This document shows, one piece after another, positions 16,700-25,513 of a stretch of DNA of 27,493 nt; the stretch's first letter is position 1; each line of letters begins with the position of its first letter. Below the pieces are notes generated by a model. It saw only the letters and a list, made by a program, of their open reading frames with translations, was not told the origin of the DNA and ran no database searches. Source of the DNA: JACMMS01 sp043772865 (GTDB lineage Bacteria > Pseudomonadota > Gammaproteobacteria > Burkholderiales > Methylophilaceae); contig JAYVFU010000226.1 in the NCBI GenBank assembly GCA_043772865.1, forward strand, positions 1 to 27,493, written 5' to 3'. A program made the translations under genes and the position numbers.

Positions 16700-17479
16700 T
16701 CAACCGAGCACCACCAAGCCACTCGCCCAGCTTTCGGCAACGCGGTCAAAATGCGGTTTACGATTAAACGTCAAGTTATAGCCGTAGGCTTCAAAGTGGT
16801 AGCCAACGCCTGATTTTTCTGCATTTAAGCCAGCAAACCAAAGCACGGGCGGGTAGCCGTCTGTGCGTAATAGCAGGTTGGGGCATGCTACCAGTGCGGC
16901 AGACGTATCACAACCACCCGCTAATAAAAATTGTGCGGGTAATTTAGCCACTTGTTCTATGGTGGCGGGAATTGAATATTCCATTAAGCACGGGAAATAA
17001 TATCCAACGATTACATCTTCTTGCATAGTGTTTACTAACTGCGCATGCCTTGAGCCTTCTGCAATGCTCAACTTGCCAATTAAATCATCTTTGTAATGAT
17101 TAGTAAAAGTTTTACTAGAGTTGGTTTCTTCAAAGGCACTTTTAACCGCGCTTACAAAGGTATGTTCCACGCTATGCCCCATCTCTGCAATGGTGTGCTT
17201 TGGCAACATAAACGGCACATGCACGCCGTTTAATATGTTTTTGTAGGCCGGGTCGGCACGTAATTGTTCTAAAATAGCTTCGGCGCGGCTTTTAAATGTG
17301 TCTAATGAGGGTGCGTTTTCTATATGGAGATGCTTAACTAAACGCGCGTAAATTTGGGCATAGTTAATTTCTGGTTGCTCAAACGCAAAGTAGCGCCTAG
17401 TTTTCACATGGTGTTCAGCTTTAATCTCATGCGGAATGCAGCGACCAAACGCATCAAAATACTCAAGATTTTCTGCCAT
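16700..17479 (-). CDS. Unrecognised protein coupled to radical SAM gene
   Basis: 259-residue protein I do not recognise. There is no signal peptide or membrane segment, and the composition looks like a soluble globular protein. Notable features are a central helical part (FKSRAEAILEQLRADPAYK), a conserved-looking AEMGHSVEHTF stretch with two His, and a C-terminal block with LAGGCDTSAALVACPNLLL. Its ATG lies in the TAATG overlap with the radical SAM stop, with GAGGAAG seven bases upstream inside that gene, so the two are translationally coupled and probably work together. It could be a partner, substrate-handling or downstream enzyme; nothing in the sequence decides this. Confidence 0.75.
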   Translation of the reverse strand: MAENLEYFDAFGRCIPHEIKAEHHVKTRRYFAFEQPEINYAQIYARLVKHLHIENAPSLDTFKSRAEAILEQLRADPAYKNILNGVHVPFMLPKHTIAEMGHSVEHTFVSAVKSAFEETNSSKTFTNHYKDDLIGKLSIAEGSRHAQLVNTMQEDVIVGYYFPCLMEYSIPATIEQVAKLPAQFLLAGGCDTSAALVACPNLLLRTDGYPPVLWFAGLNAEKSGVGYHFEAYGYNLTFNRKPHFDRVAESWASGLVVLG

Positions 17480-18600
17480 TAAATCACTTCCTCGGTCAAT
17501 GAATTGCTATCAGAAAATCCTTGCCCCCAAGGCACGGGCAAATGCGTATAGCCTGTAGTTTTTTTTGCATGAAATTGAATAAATTTGGGGTCTTCGCCAA
17601 TTAGGCAATCTGGGCGATACGGCCCTAGCCATGGGTTACGCATACCGCGCGCCAAAATCTCTTTAAGTGAAGTTTGGCGCATATTGCCTAATGACATATC
17701 GATATAAGGGCATGGGGTAATTTCGCCCGTTGAGGTCACCGTAATAATGCCTTTAACCGTAATACAGCCTTTAAATGAGCCGTAAGTGGGTGTCATGTGG
17801 GTAAACACGCTGTATTGTTTTTCAAGATCACGGAGAATATCTGCATCTTCTTTATCAATGACAAATTCTGGGTGATCAGAACAAGAACCCGTTGGTTTTG
17901 CGTAAGAAACATATAGCCCCACGCCTTTTTGCGTGGCGTATTCACACATATCTATAAACTCTTGGGTTTTGACGCGCCCTTTAACTAATACGGTAGAAAG
18001 CAGTAAATTTAAGCCAGCACCTAAAGCGGCATCTACCGCACGTAATACATGTTTGTATGAACCAGGTTTGTTTCTAAAATTATCGTGGTCTTTTTCTATC
18101 ATGCTATCTAAAGACAGTTGCACTTTTTCTACACCGATAGCTTTTAAATGTTTAGCGCGTGCATCATCTAAAAACCAGCCATTGGTGTCGGTAATAATGT
18201 AGTGTTTATCGGGGTCAATCGCCGCGACTACCTCGTCAAAATCTTTCATCACTAATGGCTCACCGCCAGTAATGACAAACCGCGCTAGCCCAAGCTCATC
18301 CGCCTCTTGAGATAATCTGCGCACAAAATCTATATCGATTTTTGCGCGACTATCTTCAATTTTAAATACTTTCTTTTTATGCCTATCCATATAATATTCA
18401 GCCGAGCAATGCGTACATTGAAAATTACACAAATAGCTTTTTTCAAGCCGAATAATTGGGCTAATTTCACCGCGCTCTTCCATGGCGGCAATATTGGCTA
18501 ACTTTTGCGCCACGTAAGGCTTAGTAGCTTTAAGCCCTTCTCGCTTAGCTTGCTCTGCGGGGGTGAGGTTATTTTCTGCTAAATTTTCGGCGTACATCAT
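17479..18600 (-). CDS. Radical SAM enzyme with C-terminal auxiliary cluster domain
   Basis: 373-residue radical SAM protein. The [4Fe-4S]-SAM motif is C58-x3-C62-x2-C65 (LCNFQCTHC), followed by TGGEPL (111-116) and SLDS. Three further cysteines, C279, C297 (TPCPYI) and C332, suggest a SPASM/twitch-type auxiliary cluster. Members with this layout modify peptides or, less often, sugars. The substrate is unknown. ATG 18600 has AGGG about eight bases upstream; the final TAA overlaps the next gene. Position among sugar genes suggests a role in the cluster's sugar or a modified protein. Confidence 0.9.
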   Translation of the reverse strand: MMYAENLAENNLTPAEQAKREGLKATKPYVAQKLANIAAMEERGEISPIIRLEKSYLCNFQCTHCSAEYYMDRHKKKVFKIEDSRAKIDIDFVRRLSQEADELGLARFVITGGEPLVMKDFDEVVAAIDPDKHYIITDTNGWFLDDARAKHLKAIGVEKVQLSLDSMIEKDHDNFRNKPGSYKHVLRAVDAALGAGLNLLLSTVLVKGRVKTQEFIDMCEYATQKGVGLYVSYAKPTGSCSDHPEFVIDKEDADILRDLEKQYSVFTHMTPTYGSFKGCITVKGIITVTSTGEITPCPYIDMSLGNMRQTSLKEILARGMRNPWLGPYRPDCLIGEDPKFIQFHAKKTTGYTHLPVPWGQGFSDSNSLTEEVI

Positions 18601-18678
18601 GTTTATTCCCTAATCGCCATTTGACGAATGTTTAAACTTAATCTATCTATTTATTCGTACCAAAGTCTAAATAATGAC

Positions 18679-20166
18679 TTAACTATTGCTTGCAGCAAAT
18701 ACTGGTGTATTTATTTGGCGCATATGAAAATGCTTGAGTATTTGCTCAACCACCAGTAATAGCTGGCTATTGTAACTATAAACCATCTCCACATAACTCT
18801 GCTTATATTGCGCTAAAGTGGAGTCTAAATCCGCGGGGCAACTTACCTGTACATTTTCATCATTTATTGTAGCGCTGATTTTAAACCGTTTAGCCAATTC
18901 TCCCTCACCCAATGCGTCAAACGAATCAAAAGGTGCTGGGCTTAAAAACACAGGAATAGCGCCACAGAAAATTGCATCAGAAATAGTCGCGGTTCGGTTA
19001 TCCCAAGTGTAAAAATAGCGCGTATTTTTAAGTACAAGTGCTAGCTCTGCTTTAGTTTTAGGCCATTGCCGCGTAATTTCCAAACTATTTGGCATGACAA
19101 AGCAATCATTATAACTAACGCCTTTGCCAAAGTAGGTGACATCTAAAGTGCGTTCTAACGCACTCAATGTATTATCTGAATTAAACAATGGATTAAGCGG
19201 CAATTTTGTCAAAATGGCATGGGGATTTTGATGATAAGCGTGGCTGTAAGATAAAATAAAGTCGCGTTCAGATACATCCATTTTGTTCTTTGCCGCATAG
19301 CCTTCGCTATTGAGCATATACCTGACAACTCTTGCCGCACCTAGTGGATTGCCCGTTACAATTTCAGGGTAAATCACAATGCCATCACGTATAAATTGCT
19401 TATATTCGTCCTCGCCCGCTAATTCATACCATTGAAAATTGGGCGCATAAACTTTGGCATCATTTGAATAAGTATAAGTACCAGACCCCATTAAAATCAA
19501 AGCGGCATGATGACCGAGCTTATTCAAGCTATCGCATAGTTCATGTAACACCGAGATGCCTGCGCTTTTGTCAGAGTAATCAGGTGCAACAATTAAAAAC
19601 TGTGTGGCTAATTTTTTTTGTGATTGTTCTACACTATTTTTAGGCACTTTTCCTTTAACTACTTTGCCTTTAGCTTTAGGCACTTTTTCTTTAGCTACTT
19701 TTTGCGCTCTATGTTGAATATCAAAAACGGGCATGTAAACTCGTTGCTCAAGCAACGGCACTAATTCCGCAGCCAACATATTAGCGCTTGCTAAGGTTAA
19801 ACCATGTGCTTGACCATTTTCTATAGCAGCTACCGCTAAATCTAAATTGCCTGTCATTATCAACGCATCTATATAGCTCACCCAAAATTGCTCTAAATTA
19901 GGGATTGCTTGCACGGCAACTTCAAATCGTGGCAAAGCAACCAACACGCTTTTTGTGTGTACTTCTATAATGCCTAATTGATGATTAGCTGCTGCATGAT
20001 ATGGATTAATGGCTAACACTTTGTGATATAAAAACGCCGCCTCGCCATCATCGCCTGCCAACTGATGCTGTAATGCAGCTTGATAGATAATATCAATATC
20101 ATGACCCAATTTTTGTTTAATATCATCCAATTCAACTTCCCCACCACGCCGCTCTGTATTTTCCAT
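18679..20166 (-). CDS. TPR protein with glycosyltransferase-like domain
   Basis: About 495 residues. The first ~140 form TPR-like helical repeats (IYQAALQHQLAGDDGEAAFLYHKVLAINPYHAAANHQLG). Next is a Lys-rich linker (about 155-188) with VPK-containing repeats, and then a C-terminal domain from about 190 (FLIVAPDYSDKSAGISVLHELC) resembling GT-B or exostosin-type transferases, with FYTWDNRTATISDAIFCGAIPVFLSP as the donor-site-like block. TPR-GT fusions often glycosylate proteins or polysaccharides. The ATG at 20166 is used; GTG 20172 is possible. No membrane segment. It heads the leftward sugar block, 78 bp before the radical SAM gene. Confidence 0.8.
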   Translation of the reverse strand: MENTERRGGEVELDDIKQKLGHDIDIIYQAALQHQLAGDDGEAAFLYHKVLAINPYHAAANHQLGIIEVHTKSVLVALPRFEVAVQAIPNLEQFWVSYIDALIMTGNLDLAVAAIENGQAHGLTLASANMLAAELVPLLEQRVYMPVFDIQHRAQKVAKEKVPKAKGKVVKGKVPKNSVEQSQKKLATQFLIVAPDYSDKSAGISVLHELCDSLNKLGHHAALILMGSGTYTYSNDAKVYAPNFQWYELAGEDEYKQFIRDGIVIYPEIVTGNPLGAARVVRYMLNSEGYAAKNKMDVSERDFILSYSHAYHQNPHAILTKLPLNPLFNSDNTLSALERTLDVTYFGKGVSYNDCFVMPNSLEITRQWPKTKAELALVLKNTRYFYTWDNRTATISDAIFCGAIPVFLSPAPFDSFDALGEGELAKRFKISATINDENVQVSCPADLDSTLAQYKQSYVEMVYSYNSQLLLVVEQILKHFHMRQINTPVFAASNS

Positions 20167-20172
20167 CACCAC

Positions 20173-20499
20173 TTTAACGTCTTAATTAAGGCTCATGTGC
20201 CAAGCGTTAAAGCAGTTTTCATCGCAGCTGTAGAATATTAAGTTAATTCTAATAATGAATTATTCATTAAAAAGCAAAAAACTAATGCTAATAACAAAGG
20301 GCAAATCACCAGCCAATTTATGGGTCAAATAAAGAAGTTTTATGAATTAACGCAAGAGATATGTATATTGAAATTTATTACGAAGAACAATCTATTGATT
20401 GAAACTAGAAAGGTAAAAGTAAATCCATATAAAGTAATCTATCAATGAGTCAATAACTCAGCGTTGACTCACTGCCTATTGATAAAGTAATTCATGCTG
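20173..20499. other. Intergenic region between regulator and TPR-glycosyltransferase
   Basis: 327 bp, very AT-rich, no gene. It must end the lapB-lapC-regulator unit and may start the sugar block. It contains the hairpin at 20440-20484 and an AT palindrome around 20249-20264 (ATAATGAATTATTCAT). No promoter could be assigned with confidence. Confidence 0.55.
20429..20491. promoter_or_regulatory. Hairpin flanked by 10-bp direct repeats
   Basis: Inner stem TGAGTCAA (20446-20453) / TTGACTCA (20464-20471), outer stem TATCAAT (20440-20446) / ATTGATA (20478-20484) with a one-sided bulge; ATAAAGTAAT occurs at 20429-20438 and again at 20482-20491. Located 9-70 bases past the regulator stop. It may terminate the leftward transcript, although no strong T-run follows, or be an operator. 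Confidence 0.5.
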
Positions 20500-21138
20500 C
20501 TATTTTCTATAATTACTATTCAACATTAACGCTAGCTGCAACCTGTCTTTAGCGCCTAAACGCTCAAATATGGCAGCTAAGTGCGCTTTTACTGTACGGT
20601 CAGTAATACTTAAAATGCGGGCTATTTCTTTGTTGCTTAGTCCTTTTGCGGCTTCTACTGCTACTTCTTTTTCGCGTTTGGTGAGTTTTTCTAACAAACT
20701 ATCAACGTAGTCGGGTTGATTGCCTACTAACTTAGTGGATACTTCAATTAAACGTTGCAAAAGCTCTTGTCCCAACCATAAACCACCGTTACTAATCACT
20801 GTTTTTATTTCCACTAACACAGCTGGTGCAATGTAAGCATGACAATAACCCATGGCGCCTAAACTCAATGCATGTAACGCTTCTGCTTGATTTGGCGCAT
20901 TGGCCAAAACAATAATTTTGGCATCAGTGCAGTTTTTTGTAATGTAGGCAATTGTATTGGTTAGCCATTGTTGCCTATCCATGTTCATATGTAGCCAGAA
21001 TATGGTTGGCGTATTTTTAGCTGTATTTTTTTGTAAAAAAAAATTTTCGTCAATGGCTGCAGATATATGAGCAGCTGGAAATGCTTCTATCCAATTGCTT
21101 AAAAGTTCTGTTTGTGTGGTGATAAAGGTATCTTGCAT
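20500..21138 (-). CDS. LuxR/NarL-type regulator with non-canonical receiver
   Basis: 212 residues from ATG 21138. Residues ~1-125 look like a receiver domain by its late strands (AKIIVLANAPNQAEALHALSLGAMGY), but the phosphate-accepting Asp region reads WLHMN and the conserved Lys position after GY is His, so phosphorylation is unlikely. Residues ~150-207 are a LuxR HTH (LTKREKEV...GLSNKEIARIL...RTVKAHLAAIFERLG). The frame extends upstream to 21297, overlapping the lapC end, but no ribosome-binding site is there and the extra 53 residues look unrelated. As last gene after lapB and lapC it probably controls adhesin or its export; CsgD is a known biofilm regulator with a similarly altered receiver. 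Confidence 0.85.
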   Translation of the reverse strand: MQDTFITTQTELLSNWIEAFPAAHISAAIDENFFLQKNTAKNTPTIFWLHMNMDRQQWLTNTIAYITKNCTDAKIIVLANAPNQAEALHALSLGAMGYCHAYIAPAVLVEIKTVISNGGLWLGQELLQRLIEVSTKLVGNQPDYVDSLLEKLTKREKEVAVEAAKGLSNKEIARILSITDRTVKAHLAAIFERLGAKDRLQLALMLNSNYRK

Positions 21139-21277
21139 TGTTATTTTTCTTATAGATTTTTGGCTAAGCTGTTCATTATATTGGTTCGCACTTTCATTAC
21201 CGGGTTTATTATCTGCCTTAAAGTTGTCTGTGACAAACTTTGTCCTAAGCTCAGCGCCAAATGCAGTGCCTAACAAT

Positions 21278-22690
21278 TTATCTCTCGCTAAAGGCATAAG
21301 ATTTCGCTTTCAATACAGGTTTTAATAAATACGAAAGTACAGTTTTATTGCCAGTAATTACATCAACTTGCGCAACCATACCAGGTATTATCGGCAAATT
21401 TTTACCTAAACTTGATTTCACTGTCCGCACTTTTATTATGTAATAGGCATTGCCTTTATCATCTACCACTGAGTTGGGTGAAATATCGTCCACTATCGCA
21501 TCTAAAGTGCCATAAATGGTGTAATCGTAGGCGGTTAATTTAACCACTGCATGTTGCGATACACGCATAAAAGCAATATCTTTAATCTGAATTTTAGTTT
21601 CTATCACCAAGGCATCATCGCTTGGCACAATTTCCAAAATCTCTTTACCTGGCTGAATCACACCGCCAACCGTATTAAAATATAAGCGACTTACTTTACC
21701 GTTAACTGGCGATTTCACTGTGGCTTGTTTTACTTTATCTGTTAAGCCAACACTGGTCTCAGTGAGGCTGTTGAGTTTAGCGGTATTGTCATTAAGCTCT
21801 GTTCTAACTCTACTACGAAAGCTTTGTTCAGATTCACTCACTTTTCTATTGGCCTCGGCAATGGCACCTTGAATACGCGCAATTTGTGCACGAGCTTGAT
21901 CTATTTCACCTCTGGCCTTAGTAGTTTCACGCTCTAAACGCAAAATATCAATTTCAGAAACTGCACCACTCGCCAATAAAGGCTTATTCGCTGCCAACTC
22001 CTTTGCTGAAGAGTCATAATTTTTTTCGGCGAATTCTTTACGTGATTTCACTTCGACCAGCTCGTTTTCCCGCTGGGATACTTGCTCACGGGCGATGCCA
22101 ACGGCAGATGCTAATTCATCTTTGCTTGATTGATATAGTGCAGATTCTTGGTTAAATATTAATGGATTTTCTTTTTGCACTTCAGGCGGTGGATTAAAAC
22201 TTTTGCCTTCAGCCAAAGCTTTTAATCGGGCTTGTTTGGCTAATAAAGCCAAATATTGCGCCTGATTCTCACGCAAAGTGGAGGCTGCTCTTGTGACATC
22301 AATGCGCACCAGTGAATCGCCTATTTTGACTGACTGCCCTTCAGCCACCAATATTTGCGACACGATACCACCGTCTAGCGATTGTATAACCTGCACCTGA
22401 CGTGATGGAATCACCCTGCCTTCCCCCCTTGTCAACTCATCCACTTTAGCAAAATTTGCCCATATTATTGCAATCAACAAAATGATTCCAATAATATAGA
22501 GTAACTTTTTAGCTCGCGCTGGTGTTTGCTCTAACATCGCAACGTTGGCTTCATCTTGCCAACTTAAATGATCATTAGCAGCCGTAGGTACCCATTTATC
22601 TAAAAAATAATAAACAGGCTTGGTTATCCAACTCTGGCGTGAAAAAAAGCCATTAACAGCACCCACTTTATTGAATAATTTTTCGCTCAT
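21278..22690 (-). CDS. lapC: HlyD-family type I secretion adaptor
   Basis: 470-residue membrane fusion protein. A single membrane helix at about 62-80 (KLLYIIGIILLIAIIWANF) follows a ~60-residue cytoplasmic tail; a split lipoyl domain (VQVIQSLDGGIVSQILVAEGQSVKIGD, and later VKSPVNGKVSRLYFNTVGGV) surrounds a long coiled coil (~180-310); the C-terminus has the beta-barrel region. Bridges the ABC transporter to the outer-membrane channel for LapA export. The start has AGGT about eight bases upstream; 51 bp separate it from lapB. The adhesin gene lies about 19 kb away on the left edge. Confidence 0.93.
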   Translation of the reverse strand: MSEKLFNKVGAVNGFFSRQSWITKPVYYFLDKWVPTAANDHLSWQDEANVAMLEQTPARAKKLLYIIGIILLIAIIWANFAKVDELTRGEGRVIPSRQVQVIQSLDGGIVSQILVAEGQSVKIGDSLVRIDVTRAASTLRENQAQYLALLAKQARLKALAEGKSFNPPPEVQKENPLIFNQESALYQSSKDELASAVGIAREQVSQRENELVEVKSRKEFAEKNYDSSAKELAANKPLLASGAVSEIDILRLERETTKARGEIDQARAQIARIQGAIAEANRKVSESEQSFRSRVRTELNDNTAKLNSLTETSVGLTDKVKQATVKSPVNGKVSRLYFNTVGGVIQPGKEILEIVPSDDALVIETKIQIKDIAFMRVSQHAVVKLTAYDYTIYGTLDAIVDDISPNSVVDDKGNAYYIIKVRTVKSSLGKNLPIIPGMVAQVDVITGNKTVLSYLLKPVLKAKSYAFSER

Positions 22691-22741
22691 TTTAATTTAC
22701 CTAAGGTGTTATCTAGCTATGATTTACCTAGCTTGGTCTTC

Positions 22742-25060
22742 TTAGAGCGCCTTTCCAATTTTGCCAGCACGTAAGGCTTCAATGACTTGCTCTTTGGCGC
22801 CATCAGCCACAATGCGACCAGAGTCAATGACAATAATGCGCTCCACCAAATCAAATAACGCCGAGCGGTGCGAGATAAGCACTAAAGTTTTGCCCACGGC
22901 AGCCACCTGTAAACGCTTTTTAATGGCGTCTTCACCAGAATGGTCCATGGCGCTGGTTGGTTCATCTAACAGCAAGATATTAGGATGATTAATGAGCGCA
23001 CGGGCAATACCTACCCCTTGTTTTTGACCGCCTGATAAAGTATCTCCACGCTCACCAATGAGCATATCAAAGCCTTTAGGATGCGCATTGACAAATTCAT
23101 CTATACCGCCAATTTTCGCAGCGGCCAATACTGCCGCATCATCCGAATTGGGAGCAGCAATAGTGAGATTTTCGCGCAAAGTACCATAAAAAAGATGTGT
23201 ATCTTGCTGCGCATAACCTATACAGCGCCTTAATTCTGCTGGGTCAACTTGGCGAATATCCACACCATCCATTAAAATCGCCCCAGAAATTGGTTGATAC
23301 AACCCGAGAATTAATTTCTCAATCGTGGTTTTCCCCGAGCCCATACGGCCTAACAATGCCACATGTTCTCCTGCTTTAATTTTAAATGACACTTTATTTA
23401 AGGCTAATTGATCTGTGCCTGGGTAGTTAAAGCTCACCTCTCTAAATTCAATATCCCCATTAAATGCGGGGCGTGATAAAAAGTTAGAGTCTGCTGGCCG
23501 TTCAACCTCGCGTGACATAATTTCATTAAGCGATGTGAGTGCGGTTGCAGAATTGTGATATTGCGTGAGCAAGCTTGCCATTTGTGTAATAGGTACTAAT
23601 GCGCGTGATGCTAGCATGGTACAAGCGACCAGCCCACCAGAGGTTAAGTCACCTTGCATCACTAAATATACGCCTAGTATTACCAACACCACCGTAATTA
23701 ACTGCAAAATACTGTTTGCGCCGTTATTAATGGAGGATGAAAGTAGTTTTAATTTACTGCCCACTTCCGTCAAAAAGCCTGCGCTGCGCTCCCATTTTTT
23801 TTGCATCGTGCCTTCAATACCTAAGGCTTTAATAGTTTCTAAACTGACTAAACTTTCGATGAGTGTGGCGTTGCGTAAAGCACTGGCGCGGTACATTGTT
23901 TCTGATAACTCATGCATTTTTGATTGCACACTAAGCGCGTAGATCAGCATAATCAAAGCACCAATAATGACAGGAATAATCATTAACCATGATATCCAAG
24001 CCATCACTACAATGAAAATAATACCGAAAGGAATATCAATCAGCGTCGTAATAGTCGCAGAAGTAATAAAGTCGCGTACTGTTTCAAATGAACGCAAATT
24101 AGAAGCAAATGAACCCACTGAAGTTGGACGTTTTTCTAGGCGAATTGCCAATACTTTTTCCATAATGCTGGCAGTTAATTTCACGTCAACTTTTGCGCTT
24201 GCCCAATCTAAAAAATAGCCGCGCATGGTACGTAAAATCAAATCGCCAACCACAATTAGTGATACACCTATCGCTAATACCCATAGAGTTTCTATAGAGC
24301 GATTAGGTAAAATTCGGTCATATACATTCATGGTAAATAATGGCATAGCTAGGGCGAAAATATTGACCATGCAGGCTGCCAACATCACATCGCGATACAC
24401 CCGACTATTTTCAGCCAACGTGCCCCAAAACCAATGACGCAATTTCACTTGCCCAACTTCTGGCGCGCGCTGATCAAACACATATTTTGCTTTTGCTACA
24501 ATGCTATGCCCAGCGTAAAGCAACGCCAACTCTGCCACAGGTAATATAACCTCGGTGTCACCTAACTCAGGATAAATGACGCGCGCATTTTTTTTATCTG
24601 CATCGAACCCTGTAATTAAACAGGCGGCGTTATCTTTTAACAATAAAATGGCAGGTAAAAACTCACCACGCAACTGCATAAATGATTTTTTGAAAATATT
24701 CACAGATAAATTCGCGCGTTCAGCGGCCCGCTTTATCGTCAAAGGTGACAGTTTTCCATCATCTAATGGTAAACCCGCAATCAAGGCATTTTTAGAAATA
24801 GTGATGCCATGCAATCGACAAATAATGACTAAGCAATCCAGTAATGAATCAGTTTCATCTACAAGCTCACTTATGCGAGGTGTTTGCTCTGGTGTCAATT
24901 CGGTTTTGGGAGTAGTAGTTAAAATAGGCTTGAACTCAGCCTTGCTAGTGTCAGGCATATTGGTTTGTCGCGCTGTATCAACAGTGCCAGTTGTTACACT
25001 AGCTTGCGAGTTTTGTTGCTGATTATCTTGAAATGGTGGGGTGAGATTATTCTTGTTCAT
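22742..25060 (-). CDS. lapB: LapB-type ABC transporter for adhesin export
   Basis: 772 residues from ATG 25060. Order: Gln/Thr-rich N-terminal tail (~1-65), C39-like domain (~70-195), membrane domain (~225-475), ATPase (~535-772) with Walker A GRMGSGKTT (571-579), signature LSGGQ (675-679), Walker B ILLLDE and H-loop H731. A Cys (C76) sits near the usual peptidase position but the C39 His block reads ACLITGF, so this domain is probably a non-cutting docking domain, as in RTX-type exporters. An upstream ATG at 25156 would add 32 Cys-rich residues not typical of the family, so it is not used. It forms an operon with lapC and the regulator. Confidence 0.93.
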   Translation of the reverse strand: MNKNNLTPPFQDNQQQNSQASVTTGTVDTARQTNMPDTSKAEFKPILTTTPKTELTPEQTPRISELVDETDSLLDCLVIICRLHGITISKNALIAGLPLDDGKLSPLTIKRAAERANLSVNIFKKSFMQLRGEFLPAILLLKDNAACLITGFDADKKNARVIYPELGDTEVILPVAELALLYAGHSIVAKAKYVFDQRAPEVGQVKLRHWFWGTLAENSRVYRDVMLAACMVNIFALAMPLFTMNVYDRILPNRSIETLWVLAIGVSLIVVGDLILRTMRGYFLDWASAKVDVKLTASIMEKVLAIRLEKRPTSVGSFASNLRSFETVRDFITSATITTLIDIPFGIIFIVVMAWISWLMIIPVIIGALIMLIYALSVQSKMHELSETMYRASALRNATLIESLVSLETIKALGIEGTMQKKWERSAGFLTEVGSKLKLLSSSINNGANSILQLITVVLVILGVYLVMQGDLTSGGLVACTMLASRALVPITQMASLLTQYHNSATALTSLNEIMSREVERPADSNFLSRPAFNGDIEFREVSFNYPGTDQLALNKVSFKIKAGEHVALLGRMGSGKTTIEKLILGLYQPISGAILMDGVDIRQVDPAELRRCIGYAQQDTHLFYGTLRENLTIAAPNSDDAAVLAAAKIGGIDEFVNAHPKGFDMLIGERGDTLSGGQKQGVGIARALINHPNILLLDEPTSAMDHSGEDAIKKRLQVAAVGKTLVLISHRSALFDLVERIIVIDSGRIVADGAKEQVIEALRAGKIGKAL

Positions 25061-25087
25061 ATCTTTGCCCGCATAGAATAAGTAATT

Positions 25088-25115
25088 AATGTAACAATAT
25101 TTTTCAAATGTAACA
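25088..25115. promoter_or_regulatory. Direct repeat AATGTAACA upstream of lapB
   Basis: AATGTAACA occurs at 25088-25096 and 25107-25115, 19 bp apart, about two helical turns, and 28-55 bp before the lapB start. The spacing fits a dimeric regulator site, possibly for the LuxR protein of the same operon; this is inference. Confidence 0.4.
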
Positions 25116-25320
25116 TTTCTAAATAAATTATGGCAGCAATTTTCATGCCCAATCAAATTACATTTAACAATATCATGCGCTTAACTTTTTGCATTTAAAG
25201 CTTAGATAAAGCGGTCATTTGGGCTTAATTCAAATTCAAAAGTAGCTAATATCACCCTCACTTAAACTTATTCAACAATTCTTTACAGCTAGCTTAAAGT
25301 GTATATCAGATAGGTAAATT

Positions 25321-25352
25321 TATTACGCAATATTATGCAAGTATTATGCAAG
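25321..25352. repeat. Three tandem 10-11-bp repeats
   Basis: TATTACGCAA (25321-25330), TATTATGCAAG (25331-25341) and TATTATGCAAG (25342-25352) are head-to-tail. The 11-bp period matches one DNA turn, as in clustered protein-binding sites. They lie about 260 bp upstream of lapB and 160 bp upstream of the tRNA. Confidence 0.6.
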
Positions 25353-25513
25353 TTTAATTTTATGAGATTAAATTCTCACTGGGCATTATATTCAGCAAAA
25401 ATTCACCAATTTTGGAAATTCAGCACTTTTTGGCTAGCTAGTAAATCAAGCGCTAATTTTTGCATTTCCCTGCCACGAACCCCGCTTAAAACGTTAGAAT
25501 ACGGCTTGGTTGT

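Larger units (their letters stand above)
25061..25513. other. Intergenic region upstream of lapB
   Basis: 453 bp between lapB and the tRNA, AT-rich, no gene supported; a 63-codon frame at 25335-25526 runs into the tRNA and is rejected. It should carry the lapB promoter (leftward) and the tRNA promoter (rightward; TAGAAT at 25495-25500 is a possible -10). Two sets of short direct repeats are listed separately. Confidence 0.55.

Noticed and set aside
21139..21297. N-terminal extension of the LuxR-type regulator overlapping lapC
   Set aside because: No ribosome-binding site at 21297 and the extra 53 residues show no domain character.
25061..25156. N-terminal extension of lapB to ATG 25156
   Set aside because: The 32 added residues (Cys- and aromatic-rich) are not like the family and would place the AATGTAACA repeats in coding sequence; ATG 25060 fits better, although its ribosome-binding site is weak.
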